A DNA stretch of 64,000 bases from Nectonema munidae (GCA_030549495.1 JAUIRK010000052.1:248001-312000); one strand, 5' to 3'; numbered from the stretch's first letter, positions 1 through 10,372 are shown. Numbers and translations: made by a program. The notes: a model not told the origin generated them from the letters alone.

Positions 1-350
1 TGTGAAAAAATTGCAAAAATATAGGTAATAACTTATCTAACATCCTCTCCCCGAATAAGGTATATCAAATCTTACATCTAGCAAAATATGAACTGATAGG
101 TTGGAGATGAATCATCGCGGTATACAGGTTTGAGATGAACCATCATAGTATATAGGTAATAACTTATGTAGCATCGTCTCCCCGAATGAGGTATATCAAA
201 TCTTACATCTAGCAAAATGTGAACAGAAAGTTGAACATTGTCTCCCTAGTTATTTGTACATGGAATAGAAACCATCGTAGTATACAGGTTGGATATATAT
301 ATATATATATATATATACATTTTCAAGACTGTATCTAAAATAAACAATAA
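1..350. repeat. Two-copy ~125-bp tandem repeat plus AT microsatellite
   Basis: Two similar blocks lie head to tail, about 22-140 and 145-285. Both carry a run beginning 'ggtaataactta', a 'ctccccgaat' segment, 'ggtatatcaaatcttacatc' and a 'ggtatacaggtt'-like end. The array may continue beyond the left edge. It is followed by a pure TA run near 293-315. No gene is visible here. Confidence 0.6.
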
Positions 351-358
351 GTTATAAG

Positions 359-2184
359 TAGGGCGGTTAAAAGTCAATAAAGTCAACTTTTTAGATTTAA
401 CTGCACAATTATATAGATTTACGATGTACCACAAATCTCCAGTTTTATATACTTTTTTTCGTATTTTTTATGTCAATTAAAGTCAACTTTTTTATGTTGG
501 GTCAACTTTTTTCCATATGGTCAATTTTTTTTCTTAGGTCAATTTTTGAATTTGACGATATTTGATATAATAAAACTTTAACATAATAGATAGGAGCGAG
601 AAAAAGAGAAGCAGTGAGAAAAGAGATACAGCGAGAGAAAGAGAGATAAATGGCAACATATGTTACATTATGCAATTTGCATTCTTTGATACAAGTTTTT
701 AAATTGATTGTTTGTTTTTCACTCCAACTTTCATATTTTTGTTATGCCAAAGGTTGCTTCTTCCAAAATTTAAAAGATTCTTCAAATTGTTGATCCGTTT
801 CCTAGAGAATTTATCTTATCCTCGAACAAAGAACTTTTTTGTATACTATGTTCAACAACTGTAAATTACGAAAAAAAATTTTTTTTTGAAAAACACAGAA
901 GTACTAAAAAGCATCAAATGCATTGAACTCTTTACCAAGTACTTCAAATATATTGAAATATTCCGAAAAAATTGATAAAAACTTCACAAAAAAGTTAGTC
1001 AAATGTTTTTTGGAATCTAATATACACAAGTTGAGACACTCAAGTTTAATGAACTTTTTCAAAGATTTGGGGTACATATTAGCATCAATTTCAACTAGTA
1101 GGCTTATTGTCGATGAACTTGCAGATGAAAGTTTTTCTAAAATAAAATTAAAAATTGCTAATAAAAAGGTTTTCTTAATGATGGATGAAACAGATGTGTA
1201 TGGCGAATCTTTCATTAATGTTCTTATTGGCACTTTAGATGAACCAAATAAGGTGTATGCAGTGAAGACAAAGTTCATTGATGTCTCAATTAATTCGCAA
1301 AAGGTGATATTTGTTCTTGACGACTTAATTAAGCAGCTAGATATAAATAGAGAAGATTTTTGCTTATTTTTAAGCGATGCTGCCAAATATAATATTTCTA
1401 TACCCTAATATGTTTCACGTCACATGCTTTGCCCATCTTTTACGCAATTGTGCATTAAAAGTAAAGGCACATTTTAAAGAAGTTGATGAAGTGATTGCTT
1501 CTGTTAAAGCAGCCACAATCAAGAACAAGGCAAGAAAAGAAAAATTCAAATCGATCGGCTATCCTCCTCATCCAATTGTTACAAGATGGGGAAGTTGGAT
1601 AAAAACAGCATTGTACTACTATACAAATTTAGATAAAGTAAAGGAAATAGTAGAGACTTTTGATGAAGAAGAAGGAATTTTAGTAAGAAGAGTAAAAGAA
1701 GCAGTTAATAAAGAAAGTTTAATAAGGGACTTGATTAGTATCAAAATAAGTTATGGACAACTGATTGAGATGATCGAAAAACAGAAAGTTTAAATTTAAA
1801 GGCATTTGAAATGTATGAAAATTTACATTTTGAAGATGAATGTGATATAAAAACTTATTTCGATAGAAGAATAAATTCAAACGATCTAGTTCAAATAACG
1901 AAGATGGATGATAAAAGTGTGTCTCCATCTTTATGATCTCCTTCAAAATTGTCAAGCTACAACAGTAGCTGTAGAGGGATCTTTTTCCATGCTTAAAAAA
2001 CTTATGTCCAAAGACAGAAATTTTTCGAAGGAGAACATTTTCAAGTATTTCATGTTATATTATAACAGCAATTGTTAGTTCATTTCAATAAATTTTTAGG
2101 TTAACTTTTTTTTCTAAAAGTTAATTTTTTTACATTGATTTGTCAACTTTTCAGAATTTTTTAGGTCAATTTTTGTTGCCCCTA
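359..2184 (+). mobile_element. hAT DNA transposon, near-complete, with perfect 8-bp target duplication
   Basis: The element starts TAGGGCGG and ends TTGCCCCTA, giving short imperfect terminal inverted repeats. It is flanked on both sides by the identical octamer GTTATAAG (351-358 and 2185-2192), the target-site length of hAT elements. Subterminal copies of GTCAACTTTTTT and related runs cluster at 370-545 and 2098-2175, resembling hAT transposase-binding repeats. Inside lies a decayed transposase of the type that carries a BED/CGGBP1-like zinc finger. The target duplication is unmutated while the coding region has several breaks. The element was therefore probably either moved in trans or inserted recently after inheriting a dead transposase. 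Confidence 0.85.
742..2080 (+). pseudogene. hAT transposase (CGGBP1-like BED finger and hATC), decayed
   Basis: Reading order and content identify a hAT transposase. An N-terminal C-x2-C...H-x5-H finger lies at about 742-905, with residues LFCILC followed by an EKHRSTKKH motif, as in CGGBP1-type proteins. The middle frame 923-1408 has the MMDETD and DAAKYN catalytic-core motifs. A second frame 1377-1793 has HVTCFAHLL and VTRWGSW, both typical of the RNase H-like core. A C-terminal hATC dimerisation region at about 1927-2078 reads ATTVAVEGSFSMLKK and then FMLYYN. There is an early in-frame stop in the finger, and at least two frame changes separate the blocks, so it cannot make a full transposase. 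It sits entirely inside the 359-2184 element. Confidence 0.8.
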
Positions 2185-2192
2185 GTTATAAG

Positions 2193-2574
2193 CTATAGAC
2201 ATTATAATATAAAAATTTTGTTGAAAAAATGTACATTTGATTTTGATTGACAGTTTTTTGACATGAGAGGGCGATTCAACTACCATGAAAATAGTACCAA
2301 AAGATGCAGCTAACGATTTTAGGAAAAGTCAAAAGGTTTGAGGGCCTATAATTTAGCCAATTTTGTACAATAGAAATTTTAGTGAAGGAGAGGGGTCAAA
2401 ATGCCCCGTCAATGATAGGGTTAAGAACATACAAGGAGAAACATTACATCAAAACACATGTGTTTACGAAAGGTATATAATGAACTGAGCTCGGGATAAT
2501 TAAAGGGCATGTGTTGTAAGCTTTTGGTAAGCCACTGAGTATATTATAGCAAAGAATATTTCAATATAAAAATA
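2193..2574. other. No gene seen
   Basis: AT-rich spacer between the hAT element and a SINE. I see no coding block, terminal repeat or RNA-like structure that I can support. Confidence 0.4.
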
Positions 2575-2721
2575 AAGTAAAGGTACCGTGGGGTGTTTTC
2601 ATCGAGAAGGCACAATTGCGCCGCTTGTTTCGAACTATGGGAAAGTAGGCTTGGTGCGGGATCGAACCCAAGCCCTTGAGTTATCGAAACACAGTACCTA
2701 ACCAACCTTACTCACGCCCCC
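2575..2721 (-). mobile_element. tRNA-derived SINE, ~147 bp
   Basis: Read on the minus strand it begins GGGGGCGTGAGTAAGGTTGG, contains a near-perfect polymerase III B box (GGTTCGATCCC), and continues to a shared tail that ends with GGTACC and a short A/T run. The first ~70 bases resemble a tRNA. Other copies occur at 47573-47702 and 50050-50206 on the plus strand, and a diverged one at 14880-15010. The dispersed copies in both orientations sharing head and tail are what define it as a SINE rather than a tRNA gene. Confidence 0.75.
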
Positions 2722-3289
2722 ATTAATATTTTAAGCAAAATTAAAGAGAAGACTACAAAAACATTAACCTTCTGACTAATATTGTATCATGGGTGCTATT
2801 TTAAGAGATTATAGTACATTGTTAAAAGTAAATACCTTTTTAAATTAAAAAAATTTAGGTCCATTGATTAAAGAGTTCTCAAAAATAGCGTCCACCAATT
2901 TTTAGCTACTTTTTGCAAAATAAAACCCCTTGTTGACATCATTTTTTCAATCCAAAATTTAATAGGTGACCCTATCTCTTATATACGAAAACTTTTATAT
3001 GCAGTAGTACTTTAAATGTTAACAATATGTTTTTGTAAATATTATCATTTAATCAAGATAAGTATAAAAAAAGAGGAAAACATTTAAAAAAAACATAAAA
3101 ATTAAGATGAAATCAAAAATTTTCACAGCCTAATAGCTCATAATTTGAACTTGCTTATCTCCTTCTATAATTAACATTTGCAAATTTTAGATACCCATAG
3201 TTCAAATTGACCTTGTTGATGAAAGATCTATAAGATTAGGAGGAAAAAAGTTGTCATAAATGTTGAAATAAAAAGAAAATTCTAGAAAA

Positions 3290-3709
3290 CTATTTATTAC
3301 GAAAATCATATTTTTTTAAGCCTTCAAATTTAATATTCTTTTTTTTTATTTGTGGCCACTTTTCAATCAAAATATTAAATAAATTTTCCATAAACTTTCC
3401 TTGAATAAATACATCATTTTTGTGAATAAAGGAACCACTACCAAATTTAGTGGAAAGGAACTTCTTAGCTTCTTTGATATCTACATCAAAATTCCTTAAG
3501 CCTGAAATGCCAGTCAAATATTTTAGACCTGCTCTAGGTGTAAAAAAGATATTAATCACATTGTTAGATATATTGTTTTCTTTCACTTCTAGGTTTTCTT
3601 TTTCATTTGAACAAAGGTACCTCTGGTTACAAAATTTATGGGAGTTTTTTAAAAAAAATTGTGTAGAAAAAGATATTGACTTCAGAGAAGGAAAGTTAAA
3701 TTTTAACAT
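3290..3709 (-). CDS. SUI1-domain protein, DENR-like; diverged intronless copy
   Basis: This 139-residue frame has a C-terminal SUI1 domain at roughly residues 55-132. Recognisable stretches are PRAGLKYLTGISGL, VDIKEAKKFLSTKF, a DVFIQGKF strand and LFNILIEKWPQI. These align in order with the SUI1 half of density-regulated protein DENR, which with MCTS1 recycles post-termination ribosomes and promotes reinitiation. The usual 'CG(A/S)S(V)TGEDEI' loop is replaced by GSGSFIHKNDV, and the acidic tail after the domain is now lysine-rich. The Cys-rich N-terminal zinc region of DENR is missing; the first 50 residues are unrecognised. It has no introns, and stops close the frame upstream. A retrocopy under weak or no constraint is the simplest reading, but the frame is still open, so a small expressed protein is possible. 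Confidence 0.6.
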   Translation of the reverse strand: MLKFNFPSLKSISFSTQFFLKNSHKFCNQRYLCSNEKENLEVKENNISNNVINIFFTPRAGLKYLTGISGLRNFDVDIKEAKKFLSTKFGSGSFIHKNDVFIQGKFMENLFNILIEKWPQIKKKNIKFEGLKKYDFRNK

Positions 3710-5046
3710 AGAAAATATTATTTTAAAATTTGAGAATAATAAGGGAAATAGTTTTTCTTATAGACATTATATAAGCTATAGAAGGATAGAGCATAAAATA
3801 AAAAATATATAAAAAAAAATATATTTTTATTAGAGGGAATATGTATGGTTAGCTAGATAATTGGCTTCGACCCCAAACTCTTGAGTTTAATAAAGATAAA
3901 ACTTTTTTGTCCATTACTAATCGCTGTGAAAACTAACTAATAACATATATTAGTTATTAATTTTTTTCCTTGATTGAAACTAATACTTTGTATAATTTAA
4001 ATAATAATTATATTCTGCATAATAATTTATAAAAGTAGCCATAAATTTTGGATATAAAAAAAGTTTAAATTCTCTTTCCACTATTCAGAAATCGATAAAA
4101 TATTCTTATAATTTTTCAAATATTGTAAGGTAGAAAATCAATTTGAGTTAATATGTAAGTAGGTATGTAGGAATATATATCTAAGCACTATTGAACTTTT
4201 CCACATGCTTGCGAAATGCTTAAAAAGATACAAATTTAAAATTTGGGAGAATTGTAGTGGTTTGGCTTGTGGATTGATTAAAAGTGAGTGAGTTTGGAGA
4301 GATTGGTTAGTTGTTGAGGGAATTTGAAGTGTAGAAAGCTGGATTTTTTAAAGTAGTAGTTAGGTATTTTTATTTAGTTATTTATTATTTGAAACAAGAA
4401 CAAAACAATATGTTTATATGTTCTATAATATAATCCAAAGTTAAAGGATGATTGATTCAGCGAAGTTAGTAGATGAGTGTTAAATTTGTATGTTTTCATT
4501 TCATTGGTTTTTTTAAATATGAGTTGATGTGTTGTGAGAAGTCGTTGGGTTCGGAGATTGCAATGTTGACTCTATGAAAATAATGAGAGAGGTAAGATCA
4601 TTGAGGAGGTTCCGATATGAAAGTAGTTCGGAGAAATTACATGGTGGGCGATTGAAAGTTTCTACGGATAATGAAAGAAATGAAGTCCTCTACAAAGATT
4701 GCTTCGTGAATTTTTAATGTGGTAGAAATAGGAATTACAGGGGCAGTATCGGTATAGCCAACTGATTAGCGCTCCTGTTAGGAAGAATTTCTTTTTCCCC
4801 CAAATGTCCAGAATTCTATTTGATTGTTTATAGTTTGAAAGAAATTGGACGGTGACGATTGGAAGAGTTGTTGTCTAAGGTATTGAGTATAAGATCTAAG
4901 TGGAGGGGTATAGGTTTCCAGGGGAAATGAGTTAACAGGAATGTAAGAAATATTTTGAAGTACTTTTTTACATAGCTTATCTACATAACTGTTTTCCAGA
5001 ATTTAAGTTAATATAGAGTCACACTGAAATAAAAGAAACATCGAAT
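3710..5046. other. No gene seen; strand-asymmetric G/T-rich stretch
   Basis: No supported coding region. From about 4240 to 4930 the plus strand is visibly rich in G and T and poor in C, unlike its neighbours. A partial SINE-like trace (ggttagctagata...) may lie near 3849-3895 but is too short to call. Confidence 0.4.
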
Positions 5047-5052
5047 ATTGTA

Positions 5053-6346
5053 GCGCAAATTAATTGGGACAGTACTGAAATTAATCATTGCTTTACCGCA
5101 TGCCTTGCTAAAACATTGGTTATGCAATATAACGCATATATTTTAATGTTCTAATGTTTGTAGAATTGTTCTAGTGATTTATATTTAATTTCTATTTATT
5201 TTTATTATATATTTCTATTTATATTTAGATTTATATTTAGTTATCGCCTATCATTCATTATGCACGTTAAGCCAGGCAAATATGCAGCTATTATATCTAT
5301 TAGTAAACATACTGATAAAACTCCCAGACAAATTTCTGAATGTGTAGCTAGCAAAATCGAATGTGGGACGTCTTGTAAAGAAGTTTGAAGGTACTGGTCA
5401 CGTGCAGGCAGAGAGAAGAGGAAACTGTGGAAGAAAAGGCAAAACAACACAAAACAATGACAAATTATTGCTAAGAAACAGTAAAATACATCCACAGAAG
5501 ACAAGCCAAAATCTTACAAGAGATTTATCGGCATCAGGAATAAATATTGATTCATCAACAGTCCGTCATAGGCTTTTCGCCGCTGATAGGCTTGCCAGAA
5601 AACCATTGAAAAAGCAACTGTTAACACCTGCCATGAAAAGAAAAAGGCTTCAGTGGGCACGCGATCATAAAAACTGGGATGTAGATGCCTTGAGCAATTT
5701 TCGGATGAAGCAGATTTTGAAGTTCATGACCACTGATCTTTGCTAATGAGACGAAGTGTGAACGAACTTTTACGAGATGGACACATTCAGCAAGCCCCAA
5801 AACATCCACCTAAAAAGATGTTTGGGGAAGTTTCACTGCTAAAGATCGAGGAAGACTTATACTAGTCAAAGGAATGATGAACAGCGATAAGTACATAGAT
5901 ATCTTGCAAACCCATTTGCTTCCTACTGTAGAAAAAGACTTTCCAAATGGAGGGGCTATTTTTCAGTAAGACCTTGCCCGGTGTCACACATCGAAAAAAA
6001 TGATGGCATTCTTCGAAACAATTGGTCTATCTGTTCTACCATGGAACTCGCCGGACACCAATCCAATTGAAAATTTGTGGGCTATAGTTAAACACAGGAT
6101 CGCGAGAGAAGATTGTTCAACTATGGAGAAGCTTATTTCAGCCATTATCAAAACCTGGTACCATGACAAAGATCTTGTAAAAATGTGTTCGACACTGGTA
6201 AAATCAATACCAAAGCGTGTGAGAATGGTCATGCAGGCCAAAGGTGAACATATTTCTTATTAAATATGAATGATATAATAAACACTTTACACTTGATTGT
6301 TTTTTTAATTTTTCCCACCACTGTCCCAATTAATTTGCACAGCACA
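5053..6346 (+). mobile_element. Tc1/mariner-superfamily transposon, ~1.3 kb
   Basis: Perfect 19-bp inverted repeats GCAAATTAATTGGGACAGT lie at 5055-5073 and, inverted, at 6320-6338. The outer few bases differ slightly between ends. Between them is one Tc1-type transposase in several frames. The length of about 1.3 kb is normal for Tc1 elements. The exact outer edge is uncertain by several bases because the terminal bases have diverged and no clean TA duplication is obvious. Confidence 0.85.
5261..6262 (+). pseudogene. Tc1-type transposase, decayed
   Basis: The N-terminal helix-turn-helix segment starts at the ATG at 5261 (MHVKPGKYAA) and shifts frame near 5380 into GRLVKKFEGTGHVQ, the usual GRP-like linker. 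The middle block, to 5746, ends with LQWARDHKNW. The catalytic triad region is spread over later frames: FSDEADF (first Asp), DLARCHTSKK (second Asp), and SPDTNPIENLWAIVKHRI (Glu). The spacing from the second Asp to the Glu counts 32 residues rather than the usual 34. The missing two residues fall just before NSPDTNP. Internal stops and at least two frame changes make it inactive. Confidence 0.85.
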
Positions 6347-8130
6347 ATTGATGGATGCATTGTATTAATGAAATAAAATTAAGATATGTTTCAAAGAATT
6401 CATTACGTTTAAATAACCTTATTAATGATTTGAAATTTTTGATCGAATAAATGATGCAAATAACTCTAATGATTAAGTTATTAAAAATATTCAAAATAAT
6501 TTAGTATTTTTAAAAACTATTTAATATCGAAGATTCCAGTACAAGAAAGAAAACCTATGAATAAAAAATTGTATTCAGAAATCATTAAAAAATACTTTAT
6601 TAATAAACTCAAGTGAAAAGTGTCGCTATACTGATATGGATGTAGTGAAAAAAAGTTTTAAATATATTCCAATGATTTCACTCAAAGAGAAAACAATTGC
6701 TATTAAAGTTAGTTTTCCTAATAAAAGTTGTATGTCGAAAGCTATATATAACTTACATAATCAACAGATTAGTTAAAAAAAACAAGAACCTTATTTTCTA
6801 GATTACACATACATATTGATAAAAGACTTTCGACCGATGAAATCTTATCCATTTTCGAAAAATTCAGATATCAAAAATTCTGTTGAAGAAAACAAAATAG
6901 CCTTACTAAAGAATCCAAGTTCAAAAATAAAAAGATTGTAGTTTGAAGCATGTCTCTAAAATTTCCCAGCAGTTAAAGGTAAATAGTTTTTGTATATATC
7001 GATAGCTTGGCAAAGCTTCGGATGCATTTTAGAAGCAAAAGGGACTATATATATATGTAAATGTAAAAAATTAACCTTGTTTCAAAATTGCCTAAAAATT
7101 TTCGAAAAAAGTGATATTTGTACATATATAGATATATATAGAGGTTTTTGAGAGTATCACATTTATAGGAGGTGATTTGCAAAACAAACTTTTTCAAATT
7201 TGGCATAAATAGATTATATTGAATATCTCAAAATTTGTTCGAAAATATTTTTTCGTTTTGAAGTAATTAACGTAAAATAAAATATTATACTCATCAGGTC
7301 TATTTAAAAAATTTCACTACTCATTAAAACTTTTTACACCTTTAGAACCTTTGGCTATATATCAGGGGCGCACATTCGGGGGAGCATATTAAGTTTTCAG
7401 GGGGGGGGGGGGTTGCGAAAATGACCTTTTGAAAATCTTTTTTCTCTAGCATAAAAGAAAGGATCTTTTAGATGAGGAAGATAGATAACTTTGCATAATT
7501 AAAGAAAAAAGATTATGAATGATAAATGAGGAACAAACATTGGATTGGTTAACAAATATCCAAGGTGATATCCCTTTACTGATAATTCAACGCATCCTAA
7601 ATTCATCATAAAGATTCTCTTCAATAGGAAATCTCTGAAATCGGATAAATTATATGCTAAAAAATCTTTCAAAGAGGTCAATTCAAACAAAGAGTGCGAT
7701 TAAATAAATTTCTAAAAAAGTAGAGCCACCAAGGAATGATCAACTTGATCAAGAGCAAAATTAAGCGCTATCTAATGTATTAAATAAGTGGTGTGCAAAC
7801 TAATAACAAATTTGGAGTCAAAACAATGTATGTGTTATCCAGATACGTGTCTCAAACCTGTCTCTACAAAGATTGTCACAAAGACAGTTTTAAGGTAGCA
7901 ATATTTTTTAATATGTCATTCATATATTTAACATTTATTGACAGATTTTATTTTTTTTTGAAAAGTTTGATTAATTTTTATGAGAAATAAAGGAGACCTT
8001 CAGATTCGCAAGAGTTAAGCTGAAACCTGCACTTTTTAAAAGATAAAAAATATAATGATGCATATAGTCGCTATTTTTCATTGCTACTAACTTACAGGTA
8101 AAATAATAATCATCACTATTATTATTATTA
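6347..8130. other. AT-rich, no gene; possible one-ended hAT MITE at 7364-7412
   Basis: I see no supported coding region. At 7364 a CAGGGGCGCACAT end followed by a run of 13 G resembles the left end of the MITE-like piece at 30437. No matching right end was found, so it is probably a broken copy. Confidence 0.35.
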
Positions 8131-8189
8131 CTAGCCGGTCCCTGTGTTTGTCTCTCGCTTCCCTCGAGACGTAGGATTCTGGGTCCCCG

Positions 8190-9120
8190 TCATTCTATAA
8201 CGTGTGAAAGATTATTGGTAGATTCTAGGACGCGTGAAAGATCATTGGTAGATTCTAGGACGCGTGAAAGATCATTGGTACTGTGATTCTATGACGTGGG
8301 AAAGATCATTGGTACCACGTGATTCTAGGCCCAGTTAAAGATCATTGGTACCGCGTGATTCTAGGTCCAGTTAAAGATCATTCGTACCGCGTGATTCTAG
8401 GTCCAGTTAAAGATCATTGGTACCGCAGGATTCTAGGTCCACTTAAAGATCATCGGTACCCCCGTCCTGTAAAAGATCATTGGTACTGTGATTCTAGGAC
8501 GTGTGAAAGATCATTGGTACCGCGTGATTCTAGGTCCAGTTAAAGATCATTCGTACCGCGTCATTCTAGGTCCAGTTAAAGATCATTCGTACCGCGTGAT
8601 TCTAGGTCCAGTTAAAGATCATTGGTACCCCCGTGATTCTAGGTCCTGTAAAAAATCATTGGTACTGTGATTCTAGGACGTGTGAAAGATCATTGGTACC
8701 GCGTGATAATAGGTCCAGTTAAAGATCATTGGTACCGCGTGATTCTAGGTCCAGTTAAAGATCATTGGTACCGCGTGATCCTAGGTCCTGTGAAAGATCA
8801 TTGGTACCGCGTGATTCTAGGTCCAGTTAAAGATCATTGGTACCCCCGTGATCCTAGGTCCAGTTAAAGATCATTGGTACCGCGTGATTCTAGGTCCAGT
8901 TAAAGATCGTTGGTACCCCCGTGATCCTAGGTCCAGTTAAATATCATTGGTACTGTGATTCATAGGTCCAGTTAAAGATCATGGATACCCTCATGATTCT
9001 AGGTCCTGTTAAAGATCATTGGTACACCCGTGATTTTTCTAGGTCCTGTAAAAGATCCTTGGTACCCCCGTGATTCTAGGTCCAGTTAAAGATCATTGGT
9101 TGGTACCCCTAATAATAATC
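8190..9120 (+). repeat. 36-bp minisatellite array 1, ~26 units
   Basis: Units read roughly gtgattctaggtccagttaa followed by agatcattggtaccgc (36 bp). Variants have gacgtgtgaaag or gtcctgtaaaag in the middle and accccc at the end. Units nearest the terminus at 8131 use the gacg(c/t)gtgaaag type, while inner units are homogenised to gtccagttaaag. Because 36 is a multiple of three, open frames of up to 74 residues (repeating ILGPVKDHWYR) run through the array. They are by-products of the period and should not be annotated as genes. Confidence 0.95.
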
Positions 9121-9319
9121 ATTAAATCATCCACAAAGATCATTGGTACCACACTAATATTAATCGTAGATATCGCCCGTAAAGAAATCCCCGTTTCAAG
9201 TAAATTAAAAAAAAAAAATCATTTTTTTTTAAACAATGCAAAATGATCGAATAACACAGTGAAATTATTAAATAGAATGATGAGAGGATTCTAAAAAAGT
9301 ATAATACTTGTATATTTGT

Positions 9320-9647
9320 TATGTATATATGAAGTCATATTTTGAGCGCGCTGAAAAGGCCTGAAAAATCGAAAAATTGAAAAATAAAAAAAATTAAAAT
9401 TTAAAAGCGTATTCTGATAGAGTTTAATACGCTGATTCCAAATATGTAATTTGTTTGAAATGAATCGAATGATTTTTAATTTTTTTGAGGTCAAAGTTGA
9501 ATTTTTTGTCATTTTTTCAAGTTCAAAGACTAAAAACAGAATTTAAAAATTTTTTTTATTTAAAACATTTATACATTTTCGTAATCAGTATAAAATTTCC
9601 TTTAAAATGAGATATTAAAATAGAAAATTGGAATAGTTTGAAATAAA
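9320..9647. repeat. ~330-bp spacer unit, copy 1
   Basis: Closely similar to 10048-10372: both share gcgtattctgatagagttt-like sequence, aatatgtaatttgtttgaaa, and a common run near the end (cattttcgtaatcagtataa). Each sits beyond a minisatellite block, so array plus spacer has been duplicated as one unit of about 728 bp. Confidence 0.85.
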
Positions 9648-10045
9648 AGATCCTTGGTACAAAGATCATAGATACCCTCATGATTCTACGTCCTGTTAAA
9701 GATCATTGGTACACCCGTGATTCGTGGTCCAGTTAAAGATCATTGGTACTGCGTGATCTTAGGTCATGTGAAAGATCATTGGTTGGTACTTTGATTATAG
9801 GTCCTGTTAAAGATCATTGAAACCCAGTGATTCTTGGTCCAGTTAAAGATCATTGGTAAAATTCTAGGTCCTGTTAAAGATCATTGGTACCCCGTGATTC
9901 TAGGTCCTGTAAAAGATCATTGGTACTCCCGTGATTCTAGGTCCTGTAAAAGATCATTGGTACTCCCGTGATTCTAGGTTCCCTTAAATATCATTGGTAC
10001 CGGGATTCTAGGTATACTCAAAAGATCATTCGTACCGGGTTTTGA
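9648..10045 (+). repeat. 36-bp minisatellite array 2, ~11 units
   Basis: Same unit family as the array at 8190-9120, but more diverged and with irregular unit lengths. It includes ggtactttgattataggtcc and ggtcctgtaaaag variants. It is bounded on both sides by copies of the 330-bp spacer. Confidence 0.9.
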
Positions 10046-10047
10046 TG

Positions 10048-10372
10048 AATATATGTGAAGTATTTATTTTGAGGTCGTTTGAAAGGACCTGAAAAATCGA
10101 AAATTTAAAAATTGGGAAATTCAAAAATTTTAAAACGTATTCTGATAGAGTTTGATACGCTGATTCAGAATATGTAATTTGTTTGAAATGAATCGAATGA
10201 TTTTTTAATTTTATTCGATGTCAAAGTTGGATTTTTTTGTCATTTTTCAAGTTCAAAGGCTAAAAAAAGTATTTAAAAAAATAATAATTTAAAACATTTT
10301 TACATTTTCGTAATCAGTATAAAATTTCCTTTAAAATGAAATATTAAAATCAAAAATTGGATAAGTTTGAAA
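10048..10372. repeat. ~330-bp spacer unit, copy 2
   Basis: Second copy of the spacer at 9320-9647, differing by scattered substitutions and small indels. Sequence beyond 10372 has no counterpart after copy 1. Confidence 0.85.

Larger units (their letters stand above)
8131..10372 (-). mobile_element. Helitron-like element, 3' part, carrying minisatellite arrays
   Basis: Read on the minus strand the element ends with a short hairpin (TCTCG...CGAGA, 5-bp stem), then GACAAACACAGGGACCGG and a terminal CTAG, followed by T in the flank. A hairpin close upstream of CTRR with insertion before T is the hallmark of canonical Helitron 3' ends. The same terminus occurs at 46195 in the other orientation, next to T again. 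Upstream of the terminus comes a 36-bp minisatellite, then a ~330-bp spacer, a second array and a second spacer. No Rep/helicase coding is visible, so this would be a non-autonomous copy. The 5' end was not found; 10372 is only where the second spacer ends. Confidence 0.6.

Noticed and set aside
904-1386. Minus-strand 160-residue frame
   Set aside because: Lies opposite the hAT transposase core, whose motifs are on the plus strand.
8319-8867. Open frames with a 12-residue repeat (ILGPVKDHWYR)
   Set aside because: The repeat period is 36 bp, so any stop-free unit gives an open frame. Variants with other lengths break it. No start context or composition supports a protein.
8131-10045. CRISPR array
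   Set aside because: Repeats are contiguous with no unique spacers, and the genome is eukaryotic.
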